A DNA stretch of 64,000 nucleotides. Source: Aestuariivivens marinum. Lineage in GTDB: Bacteria > Bacteroidota > Bacteroidia > Flavobacteriales > Flavobacteriaceae. A model generated the notes under the pieces. The model was not told the DNA's origin, made no database searches, and saw nothing but the letters and a program-made list of their open reading frames with translations. The translations under genes and the position numbers were made by a program. This document shows, piece by piece, positions 54,912 through 62,151 of this stretch (within the stretch, counting starts at the first letter, position 1; each line of letters begins with the position of its first letter). The stretch spans positions 32,208 to 96,207 of the forward strand of contig NZ_JAKMCR010000007.1 of the NCBI RefSeq assembly GCF_022662175.1. Direction: 5' to 3'.

Positions 54912-54980
54912 CACGATTTAGAATATCTAAATTTTTAATATACTGATTTTCAGTATTTTAAAATTTCATGAATCTACAAA
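54912..54980. other. Spacer before the right tRNA-tail repeat
   Basis: A 69-bp AT-rich stretch with no gene and no clear motif. It connects the fic repeat with the right copy of the tRNA-derived repeat. Confidence 0.4.
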
Positions 54981-55195
54981 CGTCAAATTCATAACCCGGA
55001 GGCCTCGAGTTCAAATCTCGATCTCGCTACAGCAGAAAAGGCCGGCACGATAGTGCCAGGCCTTTTTGTTTTTGGGAGCTAAAGCTTGCTTTGCTGCGAC
55101 CTGAAACAAAAAGAGCGATAAACGCTTCAGCGTTCAGGTCTTTTCTATTGTCACGCCCCCCCAACGCAGATTCTGTAAATCTCGATCTCGCTACA
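54981..55195. repeat. 215-bp direct repeat, right copy (attR side)
   Basis: Near-identical to 46875-47089, including the anticodon-arm half of tRNA-Met, the tRNA terminator hairpin (GGCC to GGCC at about 55040-55065) and the two 19-bp tail cores (55013-55031, 55177-55195). It has no upstream half of a tRNA, so it is not functional as tRNA. It marks the right end of the island. Confidence 0.92.
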
Positions 55196-55310
55196 GCAGC
55201 AAAAGTTCAATACAAAGCACTGGATGTTTTAAGATTAACACTACATATAATTTTTTGGCTTTTAAGAAAAAGAATCTATAAAACCAATTCAAGATTAGGT
55301 TTTAGCATCT

Positions 55311-55700
55311 TTATAAAGTTGCGTCCATATAATCCTGCCACTGTATCAAAACATACTTTTCGGCACTGTGTTCCCTCACCTTTAAAAACCCAAATTCATA
55401 GATAAAAAGGTAAACGTCTCCCTTTTGGTTCTTCCAATAATGGGTGAAAAACCTTGGATTAAATCCCTGTTGTAAAAGCACATTGGCCCTAACGGTAGCC
55501 TTACCTGCCTTATTAAAACGCTTTAGAATACGCCGGCTAAGCCTTAACTGGTTATCTACCTTATTATAAAACCTAGGGGCTTCGTCCAAAGACTTTCTAT
55601 AGTGATAAGAACTTTTACAGTGTAGGTCACAGAACCTTTTATCTGATCTACCGGTATTCAATTCCTTATTACAGGCCAAACAAACTCTTTTTTCCTTCAT
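55311..55700 (-). CDS. Zinc-finger-like protein beside the recombinase
   Basis: A 129-residue protein. The N-terminus has CLACNKELNTGRSDKRFCDL followed by HCKSSYHYRK, a treble-clef-like set of four Cys plus His that binds zinc. The rest, with RFNKAGKATVRANVLLQQGF and a C-terminal FLKVREHSAEKYVLIQWQDY, matches proteins frequent in Flavobacteriaceae without known function. It is divergent to the recombinase gene with an 87-bp gap. DNA binding is a plausible role; regulation of the recombinase is a guess. Confidence 0.7.
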   Translation of the reverse strand: MKEKRVCLACNKELNTGRSDKRFCDLHCKSSYHYRKSLDEAPRFYNKVDNQLRLSRRILKRFNKAGKATVRANVLLQQGFNPRFFTHYWKNQKGDVYLFIYEFGFLKVREHSAEKYVLIQWQDYMDATL

Positions 55701-55787
55701 AATACAAATTTATTCGAATGTTACACGAATACTATTCGCATAAGATACGACTAAATGATTATTTATATCTATTTTTAAATAAAAATC

Positions 55788-56918
55788 ATGAAATTTAAAC
55801 AACATATTACTTTAAAGCATCTTTTAGTTGATAATACAAAGTGTATAGGCTTACAGTTTTATGCTAATAATGCTTTAAACATTCTGGTAAAGGAACTTGA
55901 TAATGTTCTTTGGAGCGATGAATTTAACATGTATTATTTACCGAACAGTAAACATAATTTAGACAGTATTTATAATTTATTCAGAGGAGTAGCATGGATA
56001 GACTCTCAATACTTCTTCCAATACACCAGATCTAAACAACTGTCAGAAACCTTTGATGTGTCATGGTTTCGCAAAAGAAAACGAAATTCTAACTTCAGGT
56101 TTTGTCCTGAAAGTTATCTTCAAAAATTAGAACTAAAAAAGTATTCTAACAATACGGTTAAATCTTACGTAAAATGTTTTGAAGACTTCATTAATCATTA
56201 CCATGATAAAACCATTGATAATCTAAACGAAAAAGATATAAGGGCATATCTTCAGTTTTTAATTCAAACTAACCGCTCAAAATCTTATATAAATCAATCT
56301 ATTAATAGTATAAAGTTTTACTACGAAATTGTGCTTGGAATGCCCAATAGGTTTTACAATATTGAGCGACCAAGAAAAGATAAAAAGCTTCCGTTTGTAT
56401 TAGCTAAGGACGAGGTTATTCAGCTTATTGAAAACACTAATAATCTCAAACATCGTTGCATTGTTAGTTTATTATACTCAGCTGGCTTAAGAAGAAGTGA
56501 ACTACTAAACCTTAAGATATCAGATATTGACAGTTCTAGAATGCTAATTAGAGTACAAGAAGCCAAAGGGAATAAAGATCGTTACTCACTCCTGTCAAAT
56601 ACAGCATTAAAGGACTTACGAGCTTATTATAAAAAATGGAAACCTAAAGTTTATCTATTTGAAAGTCCAAACGGTGGAAAATACAGCCCAAATAGTGTTG
56701 CAAAAATAGTTTCCAATACGGCAGCAAAAGTTGGGATTAACAAACCTGTTACGCCTCACACTCTAAGGCATAGTTTTGCTACGCATCTGCTTGAAAACGG
56801 CACAGATTTAAGGTACATTCAACTTCTTTTAGGACATAGTTCTACTAAAACAACAGAGATATACACCCATGTTGCAAAGAGTAGTTTTAATTCTATTAAA
56901 AATCCTTTAGATTTGTAA
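55788..56918 (+). CDS. Tyrosine recombinase at the head of the cassette array
   Basis: A 376-residue site-specific recombinase. The catalytic set is complete: Arg235 (GLRRSELL), Lys260 (QEAKGNKDR), His324 and Arg327 (PHTLRHSFATHLL), His350 (LLGHSS) and Tyr359 (EIYTHV). A core-binding domain spans about residues 108-190, and an extra N-terminal domain (1-100) begins with IGLQFYANNALNILVKEL. It ends in NPLDL like many Bacteroidota enzymes. From Lys to His it has 64 residues, close to E. coli XerD (72) and far from IntI1 (106), so the IntI-specific insertion is missing. It lies directly upstream of the cassette array in the same direction. It is probably the cassette integrase. Confidence 0.9.
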   Translation: MKFKQHITLKHLLVDNTKCIGLQFYANNALNILVKELDNVLWSDEFNMYYLPNSKHNLDSIYNLFRGVAWIDSQYFFQYTRSKQLSETFDVSWFRKRKRNSNFRFCPESYLQKLELKKYSNNTVKSYVKCFEDFINHYHDKTIDNLNEKDIRAYLQFLIQTNRSKSYINQSINSIKFYYEIVLGMPNRFYNIERPRKDKKLPFVLAKDEVIQLIENTNNLKHRCIVSLLYSAGLRRSELLNLKISDIDSSRMLIRVQEAKGNKDRYSLLSNTALKDLRAYYKKWKPKVYLFESPNGGKYSPNSVAKIVSNTAAKVGINKPVTPHTLRHSFATHLLENGTDLRYIQLLLGHSSTKTTEIYTHVAKSSFNSIKNPLDL

Positions 56919-56927
56919 GTATTTATG

Positions 56928-56935
56928 TATATTTG
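56928..56935 (+). promoter_or_regulatory. Candidate cassette promoter (-7 box)
   Basis: TATATTTG, a perfect match to TAnnTTTG, stands 10 bp behind the recombinase stop and 46 bp before the first cassette edge, directed into the array. The -33 element is imperfect (TTTA at 18 bp). Position and direction are those of the Pc promoter of integrons. Confidence 0.5.
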
Positions 56936-56947
56936 AGTATATATATA

Positions 56948-56991
56948 GTAGGCATATATACACCAGTAAACATATTCCTACGTTGTGGGTA
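56948..56991 (+). other. attI-like insertion site
   Basis: The junction reads CCTACGTTGTGGGTA. GTAGG (56948-56952) and CCTAC (56977-56981) form a short inverted repeat, and upstream GTATATATA and CATATATAC are another. Left of GTT there is no long palindrome like those between cassettes, as expected for attI compared with attC. The crossover lies at G56982/T56983 if it follows the cassette rule. Confidence 0.55.
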
Positions 56992-57007
56992 ATTTGAGAA
57001 AACCGAA

Positions 57008-57388
57008 ATGAACGAATCAAAAAGACTGAATTTCTTAAAATCTTATCTCAAACTATACGGAGTTGAGAAAATTGAATTGATAAACGAAACGGCTGACTCA
57101 ATAAGCGGAATTGCAATCTATGATGAAAATGACCCAGAAGAAAAGCAGGAATTTATTTGGCATAAATCAGAAATGGAAATTCCTTCACCTGAATTAAACA
57201 TTCTGATTGAAAAAATTGTGGTGGAAAAATGGCATAACGGAGACAAAATTTCTGAACATATTGAGGAATTGGAATTTGAGGAATTTGACAACTCGATTAA
57301 AGAAAAAATCTTGACCGAATTGTTTGACGTCCGAATTAGAATGGTTGATGATGGAGAGGAAACGGACTCATATTGGGTGCATTACTAA
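57008..57388 (+). CDS. Cassette 1 protein, unknown
   Basis: A 126-residue acidic soluble protein (MNESKRLNFLKSYLKLYGVE start; FDVRIRMVDDGEETDSYWVH end). No family is known to me. It starts 26 bp behind the first cassette edge and ends 31 bp before the first attC-like site, so the cassette carries little but this gene. As it is first behind the candidate promoter, it should be the best expressed. Confidence 0.65.
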   Translation: MNESKRLNFLKSYLKLYGVEKIELINETADSISGIAIYDENDPEEKQEFIWHKSEMEIPSPELNILIEKIVVEKWHNGDKISEHIEELEFEEFDNSIKEKILTELFDVRIRMVDDGEETDSYWVHY

Positions 57389-57418
57389 TTGAAAAGCTGA
57401 ATATGAAAAATAAAAAAC

Positions 57419-57548
57419 TACCCACAACACCGTATATAATTTATTGCTAGTTCTAGCCTACTTACGAAAATCCTCGCGGATTTTCTATTCGGTTTTTATT
57501 TGCTAAATTACGTGCCAAACCACGCAACAAACCATATACAAACACGTT
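57419..57548 (+). repeat. attC-like site 1
   Basis: Left arm TACCCACAAC is the exact complement of the cassette 1 start GTTGTGGGTA at 56982; spacer ACC; GTATATAATTTATTGC pairs with the right arm GCAACAAACCATATAC with three G.T pairs on the bottom strand; between them GAAAATCC/GGATTTTC forms a terminal hairpin. Right spacer AAACAC, then GTT of the next cassette. 130 bp. Confidence 0.85.
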
Positions 57549-57574
57549 GTACCACATTACAGAATCGAAAATTA

Positions 57575-58591
57575 ATGGGAATATTTAACAGGAAAAAGAA
57601 ATGGGGAAATTTTAGTGGAAACATAAATATTCATTCTGACCTCAAAAAATCTGATATCCCGAAAATCATAGCGGAAAAGAATATTCACTCATTACAACTA
57701 TTCCAATTTCCAAATCCGAAAAGGCAAACGTGGGAAACCCTTAATGAATTCTTCAGTAAGTATCCAGATATTGGATTAAGAGTTCTTTGGTATGAATGCC
57801 AAGATTTATCCTTTTATAAACTCATTCCGAATATTAGAAAATTTACAATAGCCACTTACAATATAAAAGACTATTCCATACTAAAAACGAATACAAAACT
57901 TAAACACTTTGGAATTGAGGAAACTAAATCCAAAGCTGTTGATATATCATTCATAAAAGAGTTTACGGAATTAGAATCATTATATGTTGACGGAATGAAA
58001 AAAGGATTAGAGAACGTTAAACATTTATCGAATCTAGAAATTTTGACGTTTCGTGGTGTGAAATTGGATAACCTCGACTTTTTGAACGAATTGACCCAAC
58101 TTCAAGAATTAAACTTACTTTATGGCAGTTATAAAGACCTAAATGCAGTTTCAATACTAAATGGCTTAAAAGAATTAGAATTAAGCCGAGTAAGACAAAT
58201 ACCTGACTACCATTTTTTGAGAAACCTTGTGAATCTTGAGAAACTTTGCTTTGAGGGTATGTCCGAAATGTCAATTTTACCAGATTTAAGTGGACTAAAA
58301 TCATTAAAAAGAATCCAAGTTGATAACAACAGTAGACTTAACGATATTTCTTCAATATCGCAAATTCCCAATCTTGAAGAATTTTTATTGTTTTTCCCCG
58401 AAAATTTTAAAGCTTCAGTAAGAAAAAAATTAACTGAACAAGCATATCAAATTGTAATGGAATCCAAAACGATTAAGTCAACAAGTATATGGCTTCGAGT
58501 TAATAACGAGCAGAGAGAAAATTTAAGAAAAAAAGGTGTCGAATTTTGGAATTATAGCAAAGAAGCTGAAGATTTAGTATCAAAAAAATAA
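57575..58591 (+). CDS. Cassette 2: leucine-rich-repeat-like protein
   Basis: A 338-residue protein beginning MGIFNRKKKWGNFSGN. The middle (about residues 90-280) has repeated units of 20-24 residues with Leu at fixed positions (HLSNLEILTFRGVKLDNLDF, ELTQLQELNLLYGSYKDLNA, GLKELELSRVRQIPDYHFLR), the pattern of bacterial leucine-rich repeats. ATG 57575 is used as the frame upstream runs into the preceding site. It has no signal peptide, so it is cytoplasmic. Partner unknown. Confidence 0.78.
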   Translation: MGIFNRKKKWGNFSGNINIHSDLKKSDIPKIIAEKNIHSLQLFQFPNPKRQTWETLNEFFSKYPDIGLRVLWYECQDLSFYKLIPNIRKFTIATYNIKDYSILKTNTKLKHFGIEETKSKAVDISFIKEFTELESLYVDGMKKGLENVKHLSNLEILTFRGVKLDNLDFLNELTQLQELNLLYGSYKDLNAVSILNGLKELELSRVRQIPDYHFLRNLVNLEKLCFEGMSEMSILPDLSGLKSLKRIQVDNNSRLNDISSISQIPNLEEFLLFFPENFKASVRKKLTEQAYQIVMESKTIKSTSIWLRVNNEQRENLRKKGVEFWNYSKEAEDLVSKK

Positions 58592-58592
58592 C

Positions 58593-58722
58593 GTGGTACA
58601 ACACCGTGTATAATTAATGGCTAGTCCTTGCCTACTTACGAAAATCCTCGCGGATTTTCTATTTGGTATGTATTTGCTAAATTAGTTGCTTAAACACGCC
58701 ACTAATCATACACAAACACGTT
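58593..58722 (+). repeat. attC-like site 2
   Basis: Left arm GTGGTACAAC equals the reverse complement of the cassette 2 start at 57546 over 10 bases. Stem GTGTATAATTAATGGC with GCCACTAATCATACAC (two G.T on the bottom strand); inner hairpin GAAAATCC/GGATTTTC as in site 1. It begins only 1 bp behind the stop of the LRR gene. 130 bp. Confidence 0.85.
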
Positions 58723-58738
58723 AGGGGTAATTAGATAA

Positions 58739-60172
58739 ATGAAAATACTAAAACTACTTTTAAAAATTGTATTCGCTCTAATCGGAGCGCTTATCCTAAT
58801 TGTAGTCATTGCCCTTTGGGTTGATTCGGCACGATCTAACTATTTGAATATTGATAAGAGCGAAACGACATCAGTGAATTCATACATAATTTCTAATGTC
58901 AATGTCATCCCAATGAATATAGACACTGTTTTAATGAATAAGATGGTCTATATAAAGGAGGGAAGAATTGAAAAAATAGCAGACTTAATTGAGGTAAGTG
59001 AAATTCAAATTTTTGACGGAGAGAACAAATATCTAACACCAGGTCTTATAGACATGCATGTTCATGTTTGGGATAGATATGAATTAGGTCTTTATCTATC
59101 AAATGGTGTTACGGCAGTTCGAAACCTTTGGGGCATACCTATGCATTTGAGAATTAAAGAAGACATAGTTGAAGACAATATTTTTTCACCAACGTTTTTT
59201 ACATCAGGACCAAAACTTACTGGTCGAGAATTCATAGGCGATGATAATTTGAACCTTACAAATCCTAGTGAGGCTAAAGAAAAGGTGATTTCATATAAAG
59301 CGAGAGGCTACGACTTTATTAAAACCTACTATGGAATAGATAAAGACATTTTCGATGCCGTAATTGAACAATCTCAAAGATCTGAAATTGATATCGTTGC
59401 TCACCCTTCTCAAAAGGTATCGTTTTCATATCATTTGAAACCACAAATCAAATCTATTGAACATGCCGAAGAAATTGTACAGCAGGCCTTAAAATACGAT
59501 ATAGACTCCATCAAACTTCAACCTATTATTGAGTCTATTTCAAAGTCTGAACACACAAGTTATTGCCCAACAATTACTGGATTTAACAATATCTATCAAA
59601 TGATGATTAATGACTCTATTTTAAGCTCCGAGTCAATAAATTATATGAATCCCCTTATCAGAAAAGTAGATAGTAAAAATCAATTTAAACGTTGGTCCAA
59701 CGCTATAAAAAATGATTCATCTGAAGTCAGTAGAATAAAAAATCAGCATGATTTCCATATCATGATCGTACAAAAACTTTATGAGGCGGGTGTCAATATT
59801 ATTTGTGGCACTGATGCAGGCATAGGTGTTACCCTTCCAGGTTTTTCAATTCATAAGGAACTGGCCTTTTATAAAAAGGCTGGCCTTTCGAATTATGAAG
59901 TTTTGAAAACTGCTACCGTAAATGCTTCTCAAACGCATTCTATTATGAACCAACTTGGAACTATTGAAGAAGGCAAAATTGCTAACTTATTATTAGTGGA
60001 TGAGAACCCACTTATTAAGCTGTCATCACTAGAGAATCCGACTTGTGTTTTTATACAGGGGCGAAAATTGAACAGGGAGACTCTGGATTCTTATAATGAA
60101 AGGGCAAAGAACCGTAAGAATCTAATGGCTTCTGCTATTAGTTATTTAGAAAACTTAATAATTGAAAAATAA
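58739..60172 (+). CDS. Cassette 3: amidohydrolase family protein
   Basis: A 477-residue protein. A hydrophobic N-terminus (LLKIVFALIGALILIVVIAL) anchors it in the membrane; the rest is an amidohydrolase TIM barrel with LTPGLIDMHVHVWD (metal-binding HxH, about residue 105), a metal His in IVAHPSQK (about 222), EHAEEI, and CGTDAGIGVTLPG (catalytic Asp about 357). It resembles imidazolonepropionase- and prolidase-like amidohydrolases. Starts 19 bp behind the cassette edge; stops 2 bp before the next site. The substrate is unknown. Confidence 0.85.
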   Translation: MKILKLLLKIVFALIGALILIVVIALWVDSARSNYLNIDKSETTSVNSYIISNVNVIPMNIDTVLMNKMVYIKEGRIEKIADLIEVSEIQIFDGENKYLTPGLIDMHVHVWDRYELGLYLSNGVTAVRNLWGIPMHLRIKEDIVEDNIFSPTFFTSGPKLTGREFIGDDNLNLTNPSEAKEKVISYKARGYDFIKTYYGIDKDIFDAVIEQSQRSEIDIVAHPSQKVSFSYHLKPQIKSIEHAEEIVQQALKYDIDSIKLQPIIESISKSEHTSYCPTITGFNNIYQMMINDSILSSESINYMNPLIRKVDSKNQFKRWSNAIKNDSSEVSRIKNQHDFHIMIVQKLYEAGVNIICGTDAGIGVTLPGFSIHKELAFYKKAGLSNYEVLKTATVNASQTHSIMNQLGTIEEGKIANLLLVDENPLIKLSSLENPTCVFIQGRKLNRETLDSYNERAKNRKNLMASAISYLENLIIEK

Positions 60173-60174
60173 AC

Positions 60175-60241
60175 TACCCCTAACAATGTATATAAAATCA
60201 TAGCTTCCATTCGGTCGCTACGCTTCATATACCCAACCGTT
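60175..60241 (+). repeat. attC-like site 3 (short form)
   Basis: Left arm TACCCCTAAC complements the cassette 3 start GTTAGGGGTA over 10 bases. Spacer AAT, then GTATATAAAATCATAGC pairs with GCTACGCTTCATATAC with three G.T on the bottom strand and one bulged base, around a 12-base loop. At 67 bp it lacks the outer hairpin region found in the other sites. Confidence 0.8.
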
Positions 60242-60258
60242 GTGCACAAGCTGAAAAA

Positions 60259-60663
60259 ATGAGCGAAGTTAAAATTGAAGTTTATTACAAAAAAGAGAAA
60301 GTAACAACTACTCTTTATGTTGAGCAATTATCGGAAAACAAATTTCGGATGACTGACAATGACTTCTGCAATCCTAAACTGACATTGGGAACGGAATTTG
60401 AGACGAAAATTAATGACCAGAATAAACACGAAATAACTAAAATCACAAAAGAGTCGGAATACATTACTCGCAGATTCGGATTGACACCAAATCATAAAGA
60501 ATCTGACTATAGAATGTTGGGAGATGAATTAACAAAAAGAGGTGGATTTTGGCAAGTTGACCTTGGTAGTATTGCAACCATTAACATTCCAAAAGATTTT
60601 GAATTTGATGTTGACCAAGTTATTAAAGAATTGGATTTAAAATTGGTGGAAATAACAGAATAA
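60259..60663 (+). CDS. Cassette 4, first gene: hypothetical protein
   Basis: A 134-residue beta-rich soluble protein (MSEVKIEVYYKKEKVTTTLY start, VDQVIKELDLKLVEITE end). It resembles small proteins with DUF4265-like features but I cannot name the family with confidence. It is followed after 1 bp by a CDI immunity-like gene, so both share one cassette and probably one function. Confidence 0.6.
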   Translation: MSEVKIEVYYKKEKVTTTLYVEQLSENKFRMTDNDFCNPKLTLGTEFETKINDQNKHEITKITKESEYITRRFGLTPNHKESDYRMLGDELTKRGGFWQVDLGSIATINIPKDFEFDVDQVIKELDLKLVEITE

Positions 60664-60664
60664 A

Positions 60665-61126
60665 ATGCTATCAAAATCTATTGAGCAACTTGAAAACGAT
60701 TATTGGAAAGACGACATTGAGTTTCCATCAAATCTTGTGGTTAATTGCCATAAATACAGAAAAATTCCAATTAAGGACTTAACAATTGAGCAATTAAGAG
60801 TTTTGATTTCACAAAAAATCGGAATTGAATATCTGGCTGAACTTGCAATCAAAAAGCTTGAATTAAATATTTTGGCGGAAGGCGACCTTTATGAGGGCGA
60901 TTTGTTACAGGCAGTGTTGAGCTTACCGACTGAATTTTGGAATGAAAAGCAAACTGAATTTCTGACTTTACAAAACTTGGTGGAACAGAATTCTGAACTG
61001 ATAAAAACTGAACTCGGAGAAAAGAAATTTGACCGAATAAATGAAAAAATAAAAGCCAGTGCACAACAATGTATAACCGCAATTACGGTGGATTCGACTA
61101 CGTCCGAATCCACTCGGAATTGCTAA
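60665..61126 (+). CDS. Cassette 4, second gene: CDI immunity-like protein
   Basis: A 153-residue protein that begins MLSKSIEQLENDYWKDDIEF and contains KIPIKDLTIEQLRVLISQKI, GIEYLAELAIKKLELNILAE and GDLYEGDLLQAVLSLP: the pattern known from contact-dependent growth inhibition immunity proteins (CdiI-type, PF18593 as I recall). No CDI toxin is in view, so it may be an orphan shield. The last 22 codons (from SAQQCITAI) lie in the attC-like site and the stop is inside it. Confidence 0.72.
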   Translation: MLSKSIEQLENDYWKDDIEFPSNLVVNCHKYRKIPIKDLTIEQLRVLISQKIGIEYLAELAIKKLELNILAEGDLYEGDLLQAVLSLPTEFWNEKQTEFLTLQNLVEQNSELIKTELGEKKFDRINEKIKASAQQCITAITVDSTTSESTRNC

Positions 61127-61189
61127 CGTTAGTGCTTAACCGAAAAACATTAACTTTAAAACCGTAACTGACGGTTATACGAGACCGTT
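61059..61189 (+). repeat. attC-like site 4
   Basis: Left arm GTGCACAAC is complementary to the cassette 4 start GTTGTGCAC (60239) over 9 bases. Stem GTATAACCGCAATTACGG with CCGTAACTGACGGTTATAC: one G.T on the bottom strand and one extra base. The inner hairpin is GGATTCG/CGAATCC. Close to site 7 in sequence. 131 bp; overlaps the end of the CDI immunity-like gene. Confidence 0.85.
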
Positions 61190-61210
61190 ACCCATAAGCT
61201 AAACTGACCA

Positions 61211-62005
61211 TTGAGAATACTGCTTCACATCATAATCATCGTTCTTTTAACAGTTGTTACCCAAATCGGTGGAATTATTTATTTAATTGCTGTTTTATTA
61301 ATAAAACGGACAGCAACAAAAAGACATCTGAAACGAATTGGGATTTTTGCAGGACTCTATTTATTCACTACTTTTTTGATTATCCCAAACATTGCACCAA
61401 TTTTCGGACGTGAAAAAATTAAAGAAACTGAATTTTTAAAAGCACATTCTGTCTTTTACAAACTTGCAAATCGAAATTATGTCCGACCAGAATTAAACAA
61501 ATCTCTAACTCAAATCGCATCCGAATTTGAGAATCGGAATAGCGGAATAAAAATGATCCATCTCGATGCGAACTTTCCATTCATAAACGGATTTCCTCTT
61601 CTGCCCCATTTAAGCCACAACGACGGAAAAAAAGTTGACGTTTCCCTAATTTACCAAGAGCCAAACGGACAACTGACCAATAAAAAACCATCAATAAGCG
61701 GATATGGAGTTTACGAAAAACCAACCGCAAACGAATATGACCAAAATGCAGATTGTAAACAACGTGGGAATTGGCAATATGATTTCCCGAAGTATTTGAC
61801 TTTAGGGACTATCAATAAAGAAATTGACTTTTCCGAAAAGGGAACTCGTGAATTAGCGAATTTGATTTTACGTCAAAACAGCATCGGAAAATTATTTATT
61901 GAACCACATTTAAAAAAACGACTGAATTTAACAAACGGAAAAGTAAGGTTTCACGGTTGTCAAGCTGTTCGACACGATGACCATATTCATTTCCAATTAA
62001 AATAA
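61211..62005 (+). CDS. Cassette 5: LAS-type zinc metallopeptidase, membrane-bound
   Basis: A 264-residue protein. Two N-terminal helices (LLHIIIIVLLTVVTQIGGII and IGIFAGLYLFTTFLIIPNIA) precede a periplasmic domain with PLLPHLSHNDGKKVDVSLIY, the HxxxxxxD zinc motif of the LAS family, and the final HxH in VRHDDHIHFQLK. LAS enzymes (M15/M74) cut peptidoglycan cross-links or D-Ala-D-Ala. The start is TTG at 61211, 24 bp behind the edge. The target could be cell wall; the exact bond is not known. Confidence 0.75.
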   Translation: MRILLHIIIIVLLTVVTQIGGIIYLIAVLLIKRTATKRHLKRIGIFAGLYLFTTFLIIPNIAPIFGREKIKETEFLKAHSVFYKLANRNYVRPELNKSLTQIASEFENRNSGIKMIHLDANFPFINGFPLLPHLSHNDGKKVDVSLIYQEPNGQLTNKKPSISGYGVYEKPTANEYDQNADCKQRGNWQYDFPKYLTLGTINKEIDFSEKGTRELANLILRQNSIGKLFIEPHLKKRLNLTNGKVRFHGCQAVRHDDHIHFQLK

Positions 62006-62011
62006 AAAGCC

Positions 62012-62142
62012 TATGGGTAACAACGGCTATAGTTCATTGCTTCTGACTTTCCTCTCGGAAAGTCCTCGCAAATTTGCTATCTTCGGTTTACGGCGGAAAA
62101 TCCTCGCGGATTTTCACGCAACGAAACCATAGCCAAACCGTT
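62012..62142 (+). repeat. attC-like site 5
   Basis: Left arm TATGGGTAAC complements the cassette 5 start GTTACCCATA over 10 bases. Stem GGCTATAGTTCATTGC with GCAACGAAACCATAGCC: two G.T on the bottom strand, one extra base. The top has two hairpins: GACTTTCC/GGAAAGTC and GGAAAATCC/GGATTTTC. 131 bp. Confidence 0.85.
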
Positions 62143-62151
62143 ACCACACAT

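Larger units (their letters stand above)
46907..55195. mobile_element. Genomic island integrated at the tRNA-Met 3' end
   Basis: Between the left att core (46907-46925, with a second core at 47071-47089) and the right cores (55013-55031 and 55177-55195) lie a dead integrase fragment and about nine genes without housekeeping roles. Both ends carry duplicate cores separated by 164 bp, which suggests tandem or repeated integration. No intact integrase lies inside, so the island can no longer move by itself; the recombinase at 55788 lies 593 bp outside the right end. Confidence 0.75.

Noticed and set aside
55788..56918. Recombinase as chromosomal XerC or XerD
   Set aside because: It has an extra 100-residue N-terminal domain, lies between an island and a cassette array, and no dif-like site is seen next to it.
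55788..56918. Recombinase as the integrase of the tRNA-Met island
   Set aside because: It lies outside the right att core and the island has its own integrase fossil next to the left core; this remains a weaker alternative as att sites can be nested.
62074..62151. Start of the WG-repeat gene at 62074
   Set aside because: This frame would run through the attC-like site 5 and place 26 residues in front of the signal peptide.
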